From: Phocoena phocoena
Taxonomy: Eukaryota; Chordata; Mammalia; Artiodactyla; Phocoenidae
Reading direction: 5' to 3'
DNA length: 64,000 nucleotides
Assembly: GCF_963924675.1 (NCBI RefSeq)
Contig: NC_089232.1
Location: forward strand, 48,028,522 to 48,092,521
Shown here: positions 37,701 to 46,882 of the stretch, one piece after another
Numbering within the stretch: position 1 is the stretch's first letter
Layout: the number at the start of each line of letters is the position of its first letter
Position numbers and translations under genes: made by a program
The notes under the pieces: generated by a model
What the model saw: only the letters and a program-made list of their open reading frames with translations
Database searches by the model: none
Told to the model about the DNA's origin: nothing

Positions 37701-38704
37701 TCTGCTAACTTTGGGGGGTTTTTTGTTCTTCTTTCTCTAATTGCTTTAGATGCAAGGTTAGGTTGTTTATTCGACATGTTTTCTGTTTCTTAAGGTAGGA
37801 TTGTATTACTATAAACTTCCTTCTTAGAACTGCTTTTGCTGCATCCCATAGGTTTTGGGTTGTCATGTCTCCATTGGCATTTGTTTCTAGGTATTATTTT
37901 ATTTCCTCTTTGATTTCTTCAGTGATCATTTCGTTATTAAGTAGTGTCTTGTTTAGCCTCCATGTGTTTGTTTTTTTAAAGATCTTTTCCTGTAATTGAT
38001 ATCTAGTCTCATAGCGTGGTGGTCGGAAAAGATACTTGATACAATTTCAATTTTCTTAAATTTACCAAGGCTCGATTTGTGACTGAAGTTGTGATCTACC
38101 CTGGAGAATGTTCCATGAGCACTTGAGAAAAATATGTATTCTGTGTTTTTGGACGGAATGTCCTATAAATATCAATTATATCCATGTTGTTTAATGTATC
38201 ATTTAAAGCTTGTGTTTCCTTATTTATTTTCATTTTGGATGATCTGTCCATTGGTGAAAGTGCGGTGTTAAAATCCCCTAGTATGAATGTGTTACTGTCG
38301 ATTTCCCCTTTTATGGCTGTTAGTATTTGCCTTATGTATTGAGGTGCTCCTATGTTGGGTGCATAAATATTTACAATTGTTATATATTCTTCTTGGATCG
38401 ATCCCTTGATCATTATGTAGTGTCCTTCTTTGTCTCTTTTAATAGTCTTTATTTTAAAGTCTATTTTGTCTGATATGAGAATTGCTACTCCAGATTTCTT
38501 TTAGTTTCCATTTGCATGAAATATGTTTTTCCATCCCCTTACTTTCAATCTGTATGTGTCTCTAGGTCTGAAGTGGATCTCTTGTAGACAGCATATATAA
38601 GGGTCTTGTTTTTGTATCCATTCAGCCAATCTGTGTCTTTTGGTGGGAGCATTTAGTCCATTTATATTTAAGGTAATTATTGATATGTATGTTCCTATTC
38701 CCAT
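34762..38704 (-). pseudogene. L1 ORF2 relic: endonuclease and reverse transcriptase
   Basis: Remnant of the protein that nicks target DNA and reverse-transcribes L1 RNA. It starts at 38704 with 'MGIGTYISIITLNINGLN', the conserved APE-type endonuclease N-terminus, and ends at 34762. Frames in order: 38501-38704 (endonuclease start, stopped by TAA where a glutamine codon is usual), 38096-38413 (endonuclease, 'ILGDFNTALS'), 36649-37380 (RT, '[15 protein letters not shown]', '[16 protein letters not shown]'), 36167-36745 (RT catalytic 'FADDMILY', FADD codons at 36626-36637), 35964-36341, 35260-36075 (C-terminal, '[15 protein letters not shown]') and 34762-35166 ('MEYYSAIKGNE'). At about 1,314 codons of span the length matches mammalian L1 ORF2. 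Several frameshifts, and a poorly preserved stretch between 37380 and 38096, show it is dead. The FADD motif itself is the normal mammalian L1 form. Confidence 0.92.
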
Positions 38705-38761
38705 TTTTTAAATTGTTTTGGGTTCATTATTATAGGTCTTTCCTTCTCTTGTGTTTCTTGC

Positions 38762-39648
38762 CTAGAGAAGTTCCTTTAGCATTTGTTGTAAAATTGGTTT
38801 GGTTGTGCTGAACTCTCTCAGCTTTTGCTTGTCTGTAAAGGATTTCCATCAAATCTGAATGAGATCCTTGCTGGGTAGAGTAATCTTGGTTGCAGGTTTT
38901 TCTCCTTCATCATTTTAAATATGTCCTGCTAGTCGCTTCTGGCCTGCAGAGCTTCTGCTGAAAGATCAGGTGTTAACCTTATGGGTATTCCCTTGTGCGT
39001 TATTTGTTGTTTTTCCCTTGCTGCTTTTAATATGTTTTCTTTGTATTTAATTTTTGACAGTTTGATTAATATGTGTCTTGGCATATTTCTCCTTGGATTT
39101 ATCCTGTATGGGACTCTCTGTGCTTCCTGGACTTGATTAACTATTTCCTTTCCCATATTAGGGACGTTTTCAACTATAATCTCTTCAAATATTTTCTCAG
39201 TCCCTTTCTTTTTCTCTTCTTCTTCTGGATCCCCTATATTCGAATGTTGGTGCGTTTAATGTTGTCCCAGAGGTCTCTGAGACTGTCCTCAGTTCTTTTC
39301 ATTCTTTTTTCTTTATTCTGCTGTGCAGTAGTTATTTCCACTATTTTATCTTCCAGGTCACTTATCTGTTCTTCTGCCTCAATTATTCTGCTATTGATTC
39401 CTTCTAGAGAATTTTAAATTTCATTTATTGTGTTGTTCATCATTGTTTGTTTGCTCTTTAGTTCTTCTAGGTCCTTGTTAAATGTTTCTTGCATTTTGTC
39501 TATTCTATTTCCAAGATTTTTGTATCATCTTTACTCTCGTTATTCTGAATTCTTTTTCATGTAGACTGCCTATTTCCTCTTCATTTGTTAGGTCTGGTGG
39601 GTTTTTATCTTGCTCCTTCATCTGCTGTGTGTTTTTCTGTCTTCTCAT
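38762..39648 (-). pseudogene. L1 ORF1 relic: RNA-binding chaperone
   Basis: Remnant of the L1 RNA-binding protein that forms trimers on L1 RNA. The start codon is at 39646-39648. The N-terminal half contains a charged coiled-coil-type segment (roughly 39200-39560 in reverse). The open frame 38929-39156 carries the conserved C-terminal half with 'RNMPRHILIKLSKIKYKENIL' shortened here to its recognisable core 'MPRHILIKLSKIKYKENIL'. A premature TAG follows 'ALQARSD' at about 38926-38928, where a tryptophan codon is usual. The normal terminator is the TAG at 38762-38764. The span, 887 bases, is not a multiple of three, so at least one frameshift is present. It ends 57 bases before ORF2. Confidence 0.85.
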
Positions 39649-40157
39649 TTTGCTTATCTTACTGTGTTTGGGGTCTCCTTTTTGCAGGCTGCAGGTTCGT
39701 AGTTCCCGTTGTTTTTGGTGTCTGTCCCCAGTGGCTGAAGTTGGTTCAGTGGGTTGTGTAGGCTTCCTGGTGGAGGGGACTAATGCCTGTGTTCTGGTGG
39801 ATGAGGCTGGATCTTGTCTTTCTGGTGGGCAGGTCCACGTCTGGTGGTGTGTTTTGGGGTGTCTGTGGCCTTATTATGATTTTAGGCAGCCTCTCTGCTA
39901 ATGGGTGGGGTTGTGTTTCTGTCTTGCTAGTTGTTTGGCATAGGGTGTCCAGCACTGTAGCTTGTTGGTCGTTGAGTGAAGCTGGGTGCTGGTGTGGAGA
40001 TGGAGATCTCTGGGAGATTTTCGCCGTTTGATATTATGTGGAGATGGGGGGTCTCTTGTGGACCAGTGTCCTGAAGTTGGCTCTCCCACCTCAGAGGCAC
40101 AGCACTGACTCCTGGCTGGAGCACCAAGAGCCTTTCATCCACACTGCTCAGAATAAA

Positions 40158-40318
40158 AGGGAGAAAAAGCAGAAAGGAAGAAAGAAAGAAAGAAAGATGA
40201 AGGACGGAAGCAAGGAAGGAAGGAAGGAATGAACGAACGAAAGAAGGAAGGACGGAAGGAAGGAAGAAGGGAGAGAGGAAGGAAGGAAGGAGGGAAGGAA
40301 GGAAAGAAAGAAAGAAGC
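40158..40318. repeat. (GAAG/GAAA)n purine microsatellite in L1 5' UTR
   Basis: About 160 bases of tandem GAAG, GGAA and GAAA units on the plus strand, almost pure purine. It creates long low-complexity open frames (277 codons on the minus strand at 39927-40760, rich in S, F, L and P) that are artefacts. Confidence 0.92.
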
Positions 40319-40375
40319 TAAAATAAAATACAATAAAGTTATTAAAATAAAAAATAATTATTAAGAAAAAAGAAT

Positions 40376-40587
40376 TTTTTTTTTTTTTTTTTTTTGCTGT
40401 ACGCGGGCCTCTCACTGTTGTGGCCTTTTCCGTTGTGGAGCACAGGCTCCGGGCGTACAGGCTCAGCGGCCATGGCTCACGGGCCCAGCCGCTCTGCGGC
40501 ATGTGGGATCTTCCCGGACTGGGGCACGAACCCGTGTCCCCTGCATCGGCAGGCAGACTCTCAACCACTGCGCCACCAGGGAAGACC
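40376..40587 (-). mobile_element. CHRS-type tRNA-derived SINE inserted in L1 5' UTR
   Basis: Poly-T tail at 40375-40395, then 'gctgtacgcgggcctctcac', ending with the head 'ccaccagggaagacc' near 40587. Flanking aagaattttt on both sides (about 40370 and 40588) is a target-site duplication running into T tracts. It is nested in, and so younger than, the L1. Confidence 0.93.
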
Positions 40588-41085
40588 AAGAATTTTTTTT
40601 TAAAAGAAAAGAAAAAAAAAAAAAAACGGACGGATAGAACCCTAGGACAAATAGTGGAAGCAAAGCTATACTGACAAAATCTCACACAGAAGCATACACA
40701 TACACACTCACAAAAAGAGGAAAAGGAGAAAAAATTATAAATCTTGCTCTCAAAGCCCACCTCCTCAATTTGGGATGATTCGTTGTGTATTCATGTATTC
40801 CACAGATGCAGGGTACATCAAGTTGACTGTGGAGATTTAATCCGCTGCTCCTGAGGCTGCTGGGAGAGATTTCCCTTTCTCTTCTTTGTTCTCACAGCTC
40901 CCGGGGTTCAGCTTTGGATTTGGCACTGCCTCTGCGTGTAGGTCGCTGTTTGTTCTTCGCTGAGACAGGACGGGGTTAAAGGAGCAGCTGATGCAGGGGC
41001 TGTGGCTCACTCAGGCGGGGCGGGGGGAGGGGGGGGAGGGAGGGGCACGGAGTGCGGGGCGGGCCTGCGGCGGCAGAGGCCAGCG

Positions 41086-41093
41086 TGACGTCG
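41086..41093 (-). promoter_or_regulatory. CRE-like site in L1 5' UTR
   Basis: TGACGTCG on the plus strand, one base from the palindromic cAMP response element TGACGTCA. It lies within the CpG-rich L1 promoter region. A motif match only; binding is inferred. Confidence 0.4.
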
Positions 41094-41439
41094 CACCAGC
41101 CTGAGGCGCACCGTGCGTTCTTCCGGAGAAGTGGTCACTGGATTCCGCGACCCTGGCAGTGGCGGGCTGCATGGGGGGTGTGGATAGTGACCTGTGCTCG
41201 CACACAGCTTCTTGGTGGCGGCAGCAGCAGCCTTAGCGTCTCATGCCCGTCTCTGGGGTCCCGCTTTTAGCCGGGGCTTGCGCCCGTCTCTGGAGCTCCT
41301 TTAAGCAGCGCTCTTAATCCCCTCTCCTCGCGCACCAGGAAACAAATAGGTAAGAAAAAGTCTCTTGCCTCTTCGGCAGGTCCAGACTTTTCCCTGACTC
41401 CCTCCCGGCTAGCCGTGGCGCACTAGCCCCCTTCAGGCT

Positions 41440-41826
41440 GTGTTCATGCCGCCAGCCCCAGTTCTGTTGCTCCACTCCGACCGAAGCCCAAGCCTCAGCT
41501 CCCAGCCCTGCCCGCCCCGGTGGGAGAGCAGACAAGCCTCTCGGGCTGGTGAGTGCCGGTCGGCACCGATCCTCTGTGCGAGAATCTCTCCGCTTTGCCC
41601 TCCGCACCCCTGTTGCTGTGCTCTCCTCCGCGGCTCCGAAGCTTCCCTCCTCTGCCACCCGCGAAGGGGCGTCCTAGTGTGTGGAAACTTTTCCTCCTTC
41701 ACAGCTCCCTCCCGCTGGTGCAGGTACCGTCCGTATCCTTTTGTCTCTGTTTATTTTTTCTTTTGCCCTACCCAGGTACGTGGGGAGGTACTTTTGGGAG
41801 GTCTGAGGTCTTCTGCCAGCGTTTAG
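41440..41826 (+). other. Antisense open frame in L1 5' UTR
   Basis: 128 codons open on the plus strand, opposite to L1 transcription, rich in S, P, R and C. GC-rich DNA has few stops by chance and no homology is recognised, so I do not call it a gene. See findings for why it may deserve a check. Confidence 0.3.
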
Positions 41827-41911
41827 TAGGTGTTCTGTAGGAGTTGTTCCACGTGTAGATGTATTTCTGGTGTATCTGTGGGGAGGAAGGTGATCTCCGC
41901 GTCTTACTCTC

Positions 41912-41921
41912 CCGCCATCTT
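41912..41921 (-). promoter_or_regulatory. YY1-type motif at L1 5' end
   Basis: CCGCCATCTT on the plus strand reads AAGATGGCGG on the L1 strand, a canonical YY1 core (AAGATGGC) about 10 bases from the L1 5' end. Human L1 has a YY1 site in the same place that sets the transcription start. Confidence 0.65.
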
Positions 41922-41945
41922 CCCCCTAAGTTGTCATGTATTTTT

Positions 41946-42994
41946 AATTACATAAACTTTCATAGTCATTATTATTTAACTTAGTACATAGATTTAAACA
42001 ATCCCAACTCAAACCAGAGTACAACACTCTCCCAGTCCTGTTTGATATTATCCATACCTCATTTTACCTTATTTAGAAGTCTTTTTGGGTGGGGAAAAAA
42101 ACCCATATATCCATTCTTACAGAATTAGTGGCATTTCGCTAACTTTTTCAGCCGTATTTTCATCGGCATCATGAGAACAAAGACCTTTTAATGTCCGATT
42201 ACCATTGCAAAGGAAAAGTGGAAATGGCCAACCAAAATAAAGAAAAATGCTATATTTTTTAAAACTTATAGGTGAGTAGTATTTACGTTGCTAGAAACAT
42301 TCAATACTCTTTTCTATTTCTTTAGGAAAGCTGGAACAAGGGAGAAATGTGCATATTTTGCAATAGAATGCATTAGAGGCCAATATTCTTTGCCTTTATG
42401 GGTAAAAGGGGAATAGATTGCTAAAGAAAATAAGAAAATAAAACTTCCCAAAATACTTAAGATTAGATTACATACTTATTAGTCTAAGATTTTAATGGAA
42501 TTATGCTTTTAAGTGGAGAGGACGCTCAAATTTCAAATATTTGTCTTAGAAAATCATCTTTTGTTTTATTCTCAGAGAGCGTTAGATAAGTTCACCTGAA
42601 TCATGTTTTGACTTAATGTATTTTATTCAGTTGATGACAGGGTGTTGCTTAATAATCCATAGTTAACCCTCAGATCTGGTCTACACCTCTTACTTATCTG
42701 TTTCCTGGCACAGTTAGATCGTGCCTCAACTGGTGTGTTTTCAATCACAGGTGTTCCCCAAGGCTTAGTACACGCATTGTTTAAAACTTGTTATCTGTGA
42801 CAGCTAACTTTTGGTTGGTTCGTTAGTACTGTCCCATATTGACGTTTCTTGTGATTTATCCTCTTCCTTTAGCGATCTGCAGCATTATTTTTGGTATGTT
42901 TCTATAGGCCTAACTTCCAAAATTGGTGCTCACTGTCAAATTCCATTTCTTTGTGTTTGGGAAGGAAAGCCTGTTATTCTGAAAACAAAACAAA
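41946..42994. other. Unique non-coding sequence
   Basis: No recognised gene or repeat. A 65-codon frame at 42811-43008 has no familiar domain. Confidence 0.5.
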
Positions 42995-43140
42995 ACACCA
43001 ATTCCTGATTCTGCTATCTATGACACCTAAGGCAAATTATTGACCATTTAGAGCCAAAGTTTCTTATTTGAAATGTGAAGAACCTCAGAAACAATAATGA
43101 CAATTAGATGAGAGCATGTTTTTAGAAAGCACTCACTTAG
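42995..43140 (+). repeat. MIR SINE relic
   Basis: Forward MIR order: 'gattctgctatctatgacac', 'ctaaggcaaattattgacca', 'gtttcttatttgaaatgtga' and 'gacaattagatgagagcatg'. Diverged. Confidence 0.55.
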
Positions 43141-44356
43141 TCATGCAACAAATATTAGTGAGTGCCTTTCATGTTCTGTGGGTTGTTCTATCTGCGAGAG
43201 ACACAATGGTTAATGGAGCTTATATTCTAATTCTTATGAATTGTGAAGGTTTGAATGTAATATCATCACTACTATAGCCAGTCTACATGGTAGATACCTT
43301 TATTTTTCCTGAGTTAATTTTACTTGGTCAACAAAAAATGTAATGTCATCTTGGCCTTTAGGAATATACACTGCTGATTTCAAGTTGGTCATAGGAAAAA
43401 TAAAGGGAGATTGCCTGGTATTGGGTGAGTAGAGTTAAATCTCCCAAGAACCCACATAGAAAGTTTTAAATACTCATAAAACATTCAAACTCTGATCTTG
43501 TACCTCTTGTTGATAACTTTAAAAGAAGGCAACTCCTTTGCTTTATGGATGTGTCGTAGCTCCAAAGGAAATGTTTCCGCTCTTCTCATATCTGACTGCA
43601 GAACTCTGGCAGAGAGAGCCATTTGTCTGTGTCATTGTTCTCCATGTCCCTGGAATTCATTTCTGTTGCTATCACAGCATGCTGGGAGGCATCTTTAAAC
43701 CAGTGTTGAAAATGTATTTTTATTTCTCCAGTAGCCCAATTTGTGTGGATTGCTATATGGCAGGACTTAGACTGAAGATCAGTCCCAAGTAAGAGAATGT
43801 CTCAGTACATCATTGTCATGCTGTTCTCTATACCATTAAGACCATAATGATTTGGCACGATTCTTTTCCTGTAGCAGATACTTGGATCCACAGATGTCTA
43901 TAGGCATATCCAGGCACTTCAGAATAGCAAGAAAAGCGAAGGTGGAAACAGAGAATTCTAATTATATATCTACCCCTTCACAGAATAGGCCACAGGCAAA
44001 ACTAGGAAACAGTATCTTGACAATGAAGTCCCACCTGCCCTCCTGGAACTTCTGTCCTGCCTTAGTGTTTTCCTTAATGTGCTGCATGTAACATCATATG
44101 GCTGATCCCAGATTATTAAACAAAGAGGTTTTTTTTTTTAAGAAAGTGGTTTCAACATTATGAGGGAAAATAAGAAATTTTATTGGAGAGAAAGGTTTGT
44201 TCAGAACTCCTGCAATTACATTGTATAGATTCGTTCCCAGCCTTATGTACTAATGTAAAGAGAAAAATCATTAGTAGTAACTATTGATACAAATAAACTA
44301 GTAAATTGCCATGGCTTGCTTATAAGCAGAATCTTTGGGGCATTGGGTTTAGTGCT
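43141..44356. other. Mostly unique non-coding sequence
   Basis: A short old-repeat-like segment may lie at 43141-43240 ('gcaacaaatattagtgagtg', 'ggttaatggagcttatattc'). Frames at 43498-43792 and 43852-44091 overlap in two phases and carry no known domain. Confidence 0.45.
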
Positions 44357-44778
44357 TATATTAATCAGAGTTTTCCAGAGAAACAGAACCAATATGATAT
44401 ACATATGAAGAGAGAGAGAAGGGATTTTAAGGAATTGGCTCACACACACGTGGAGGCTGTTAAGTCCAAAATCCAGCAAACTGGAGATTCCTCTAAGAGT
44501 TGATGTAGTCTTCAGTTTAAAGGCTGGAAACTCAGGCAGAATTTCTATGTTCCAGTCAGGAAGCAGAAGTCCTTCTTTGGGAAACCTCAGTCTTTACTTT
44601 TAAATCTTTAACTGATTGGATGAGGCCCACCCACATTATGGAGGGTGATCCACTTTACTTAAAGTCAAGTGATTGTAAGTGTTAATCACATTTACAGATT
44701 CCTTTGTAGCAATATCTAGACTAGTGTTTGACCAAATAACTGGTCCCTACTGTCTAGTCAAGTTACACATAAACACAA
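44357..44778 (-). mobile_element. MLT2-like ERVL solo LTR
   Basis: Starts 'tattaatcagagttttccag' then 'gagaaacagaaccaatatga', followed by an AGAGAG tract, 'aaggaattggctcacacac', 'gattggatgaggcccaccca' and 'gtttgaccaaataactgg'. It ends 'gtcaagttacacat'. Read on the minus strand this is an ancient endogenous-retrovirus-like LTR of the ERVL group. No internal retroviral genes are attached. The 78-codon minus frame (44243-44479) is chance. Confidence 0.65.
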
Positions 44779-46570
44779 ACAATACTCATCTACTTTGTAA
44801 AAATGTTGTATTCATAGCATCATTAAAATGTTTCTTTGTACCTTAAAATTTGGGGGGAAAGTAAAAATCTACCTGATGATTTTTCACATTTGGCACAGGT
44901 GATGCTGAAGAGAGCTTTTCCCCCAGGTACATCTGATGAAAGATTCTCAGGGGCAGTCTAGTAAGCCATACTGTTTATTGGATTCTGTGGGTGGCCTAAA
45001 GGGAAACATCTACAAATGAATGCATAATTTCTTCTTCATCTTTAATTAGATCCTTATAGCTCCATCAGTTTGAAGAACAGGTAGTCTCTCTGATCCCTGC
45101 AGCTGTAGACATACAGTGTTTATAAAAAGCCAGTACATCAAGCCCATGTATATTTCTTTTAAGGAAAAACAAACAAAAACCAAAAAGCAAAACAGGAACT
45201 GGTGGCTGTTTCATATGTCTGGAGCTGTACGAGTAAGGGGAGGAGGAGTAGCTTCTGTGTGCCTGGCCCAGCTATTGATCAAAGAAACCGCTTGACCAAA
45301 AAATCAAACTCACTAAGCCTTCCAGAACTTCCAAAGCTTCTTCATAGGGTCCTCTATAGCTCACAGGAGAAATTCAAAATGGCACTCTGCCCCAGGTGGG
45401 TCCCAGGTTAGGGCTTGGTACTAAGGAAAGATTTGAAGCATCTAAAAGTGGGCTCTGGTAATGTAGAAATTACCAAAGCAGCATTAGTTTTTCCCATTTT
45501 AAATTCTTATTTGCAATAACTTTGTAATTCTCCTTGTTTTCAGGCACTTTTTGAAGTGCCTAGGTCAGAAATACTTAAAACTGTATTTATTCCTTTTCAC
45601 AACCGTGGTACCTCCTTCCCTGAGAAACAGAATCCAGAGAAGCAGGAAAGGCAAACCTTGAAAACAGACTTACAGTCCTTTTGGAATTTAACACTGGAGG
45701 TGGAGGAGTGGCAGCTGGTTGGATGTGAATCACAATCAATTAACATTTATAGAATGTCTGTATGGCTCCATCTCAGTAGGGTTGTTGCCAAGAAAGATAA
45801 TTCTCCAATGCTTTTTGCATTCTTCCCACAGAGCATGGCTTTGCTAAGCTCCTCTGGCTTTCTGCTAACCCTGCAACAAGTTTCACTCATGGCTTTATGA
45901 GTATGACATTATAGTGAAGTTGTCATCAATATGTATTTAATAAAACTTTAAATACATATTTTCATTCAGACTCTAAATAAAATATAAACATCACCTTGTT
46001 TTCAACAAAGTTACGGACTAAGCAGGAGGGCAAAATATGAATTAAAAACAATGAAAGATCAGTAGACATATAGTATTTATATAGTGTTTATATATAGTAT
46101 ATATATATTTTTCTGTTAAATTGTCAATGACTGAAAACATGTAGAGTTCAAACAAAGAAGGAATCACCAGAGTGCAGTGGTCCAGGGAAGGTGTGTGGGG
46201 ATGGTGGAACTTGATCTGAGTGTGGAAAGAAGTTGAGTATTTGAACAGGAAGAAAAAAAAGTTCACCTGTTAAGGTAGAATTTTCTACTCTCCCTACCAT
46301 CCTTTAACTGGCCTGCTAAGCACTGAGCCCTGAATGGAAAAGTGTCTTGATATGTTCACAGTCTAACTTTGGTCTAACTTGTTTAGAAGAATCAATAGAG
46401 AAAAATCACTGCAGCGTGCTCCTGTGTATTTTGAGGCAGGGTTACACCCAGCAGGTCAACATTCAGGTCAACAACTCATCCTGTGGATGAGTTCCTTAAG
46501 TTCTAATGGGAAAAAAAGAGAAATGAATTAAAGTGAAATCTGAATATTTCAATAAAAATTAAATATAAAA
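44779..46570. other. Unique non-coding sequence
   Basis: About 1.8 kb without recognised repeat. A 114-codon plus frame at 45556-45900 starts 'MPRSEILKTVFIPFHN' and ends at a TGA. I recognise no domain, there is no flanking splice or poly-A evidence I can confirm, and chance is the simplest explanation. Confidence 0.45.
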
Positions 46571-46582
46571 ATTACTATTGTG

Positions 46583-46870
46583 AGGACTTCCCTGGCAGTG
46601 CAGTGGTTAAGAATCTGCCTGCTAATGCAGGAGACACGGGTTTGAGCCCTGGTCCGGGAAGATCCCACATGCCGTGGAGCAGCTAAGCCCATGCGCCACA
46701 ACTACTGAGCCTACGCTCTAGAGCCCGCGAGCCACAACTACTGAAGCCCGTGTGGCTAGAACCCGTGCTCTGCAGCAAGAGAAGACACCACAATGAGAAG
46801 CCCGCACACTGCAATGAAGACCCAATGCAGCCAGAAATAAATAAATAAATTTATTTATTTATTAAAAATA
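46583..46870 (+). mobile_element. CHRL-type tRNA-derived SINE
   Basis: The only plus-strand CHR copy in the window. The head 'ggacttccctggcagtgcag' includes an A-box-like 'tggcagtgcagtgg', the B-box-like 'gggtttgagccc' follows, then the CHR-1 body with 'gccacaactactga' repeats and an AAATAAAT tail. Flanks attactattgtg (46571-46582) and aatactactgtg (46871-46882) are a target-site duplication with two differences. Confidence 0.92.
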
Positions 46871-46882
46871 AATACTACTGTG

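Larger units (their letters stand above)
39649..41930 (-). promoter_or_regulatory. L1 5' UTR with internal promoter
   Basis: About 2.3 kb upstream of ORF1 on the minus strand, including a SINE insertion of about 210 bp and a GAAG-rich microsatellite. The distal 1.1 kb (40850-41930) is GC- and CpG-rich, in strong contrast to the AT-rich surroundings, and contains GGCGGG-type boxes around 41015-41062. In L1 biology this region holds the internal RNA polymerase II promoter. Plus-strand open frames at 41440-41826 and 41553-41840 are antisense to it. Confidence 0.8.
34546..41933 (-). mobile_element. Structurally full-length LINE-1 with target-site duplication
   Basis: A complete L1 of about 7.4 kb on the minus strand. 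Order from its 5' end: a GC-rich 5' UTR starting near 41930, ORF1 (38762-39648), a 57-bp spacer, ORF2 (34762-38704), a short 3' UTR and a poly-A tail (poly-T at 34546-34558). The 12-bp duplication tcatgtattttt occurs at 34538-34549 and 41934-41945. It overlaps the tail by a few T residues. A CHRS SINE is inserted in the 5' UTR. Premature stops and frameshifts break both ORFs, so the copy cannot move by itself now. The long 5' UTR and overall likeness to artiodactyl/cetacean L1 suggest a relatively young lineage-specific family. Confidence 0.93.

Noticed and set aside
39927..40760. Minus-strand open frame of 277 codons
   Set aside because: It runs through a CHRS SINE, poly-T tracts and a GAAG microsatellite in the L1 5' UTR. 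The protein is low-complexity S/F/L/P with no domain.
40850..41930. CpG-rich block as the CpG island of a cellular gene
   Set aside because: It is continuous with the L1 5' UTR and ends at the L1 target-site duplication.
45556..45900. Plus-strand 114-codon frame as a possible exon
   Set aside because: No homology recognised and no confirmable splice sites or conserved motif; its length is within chance.
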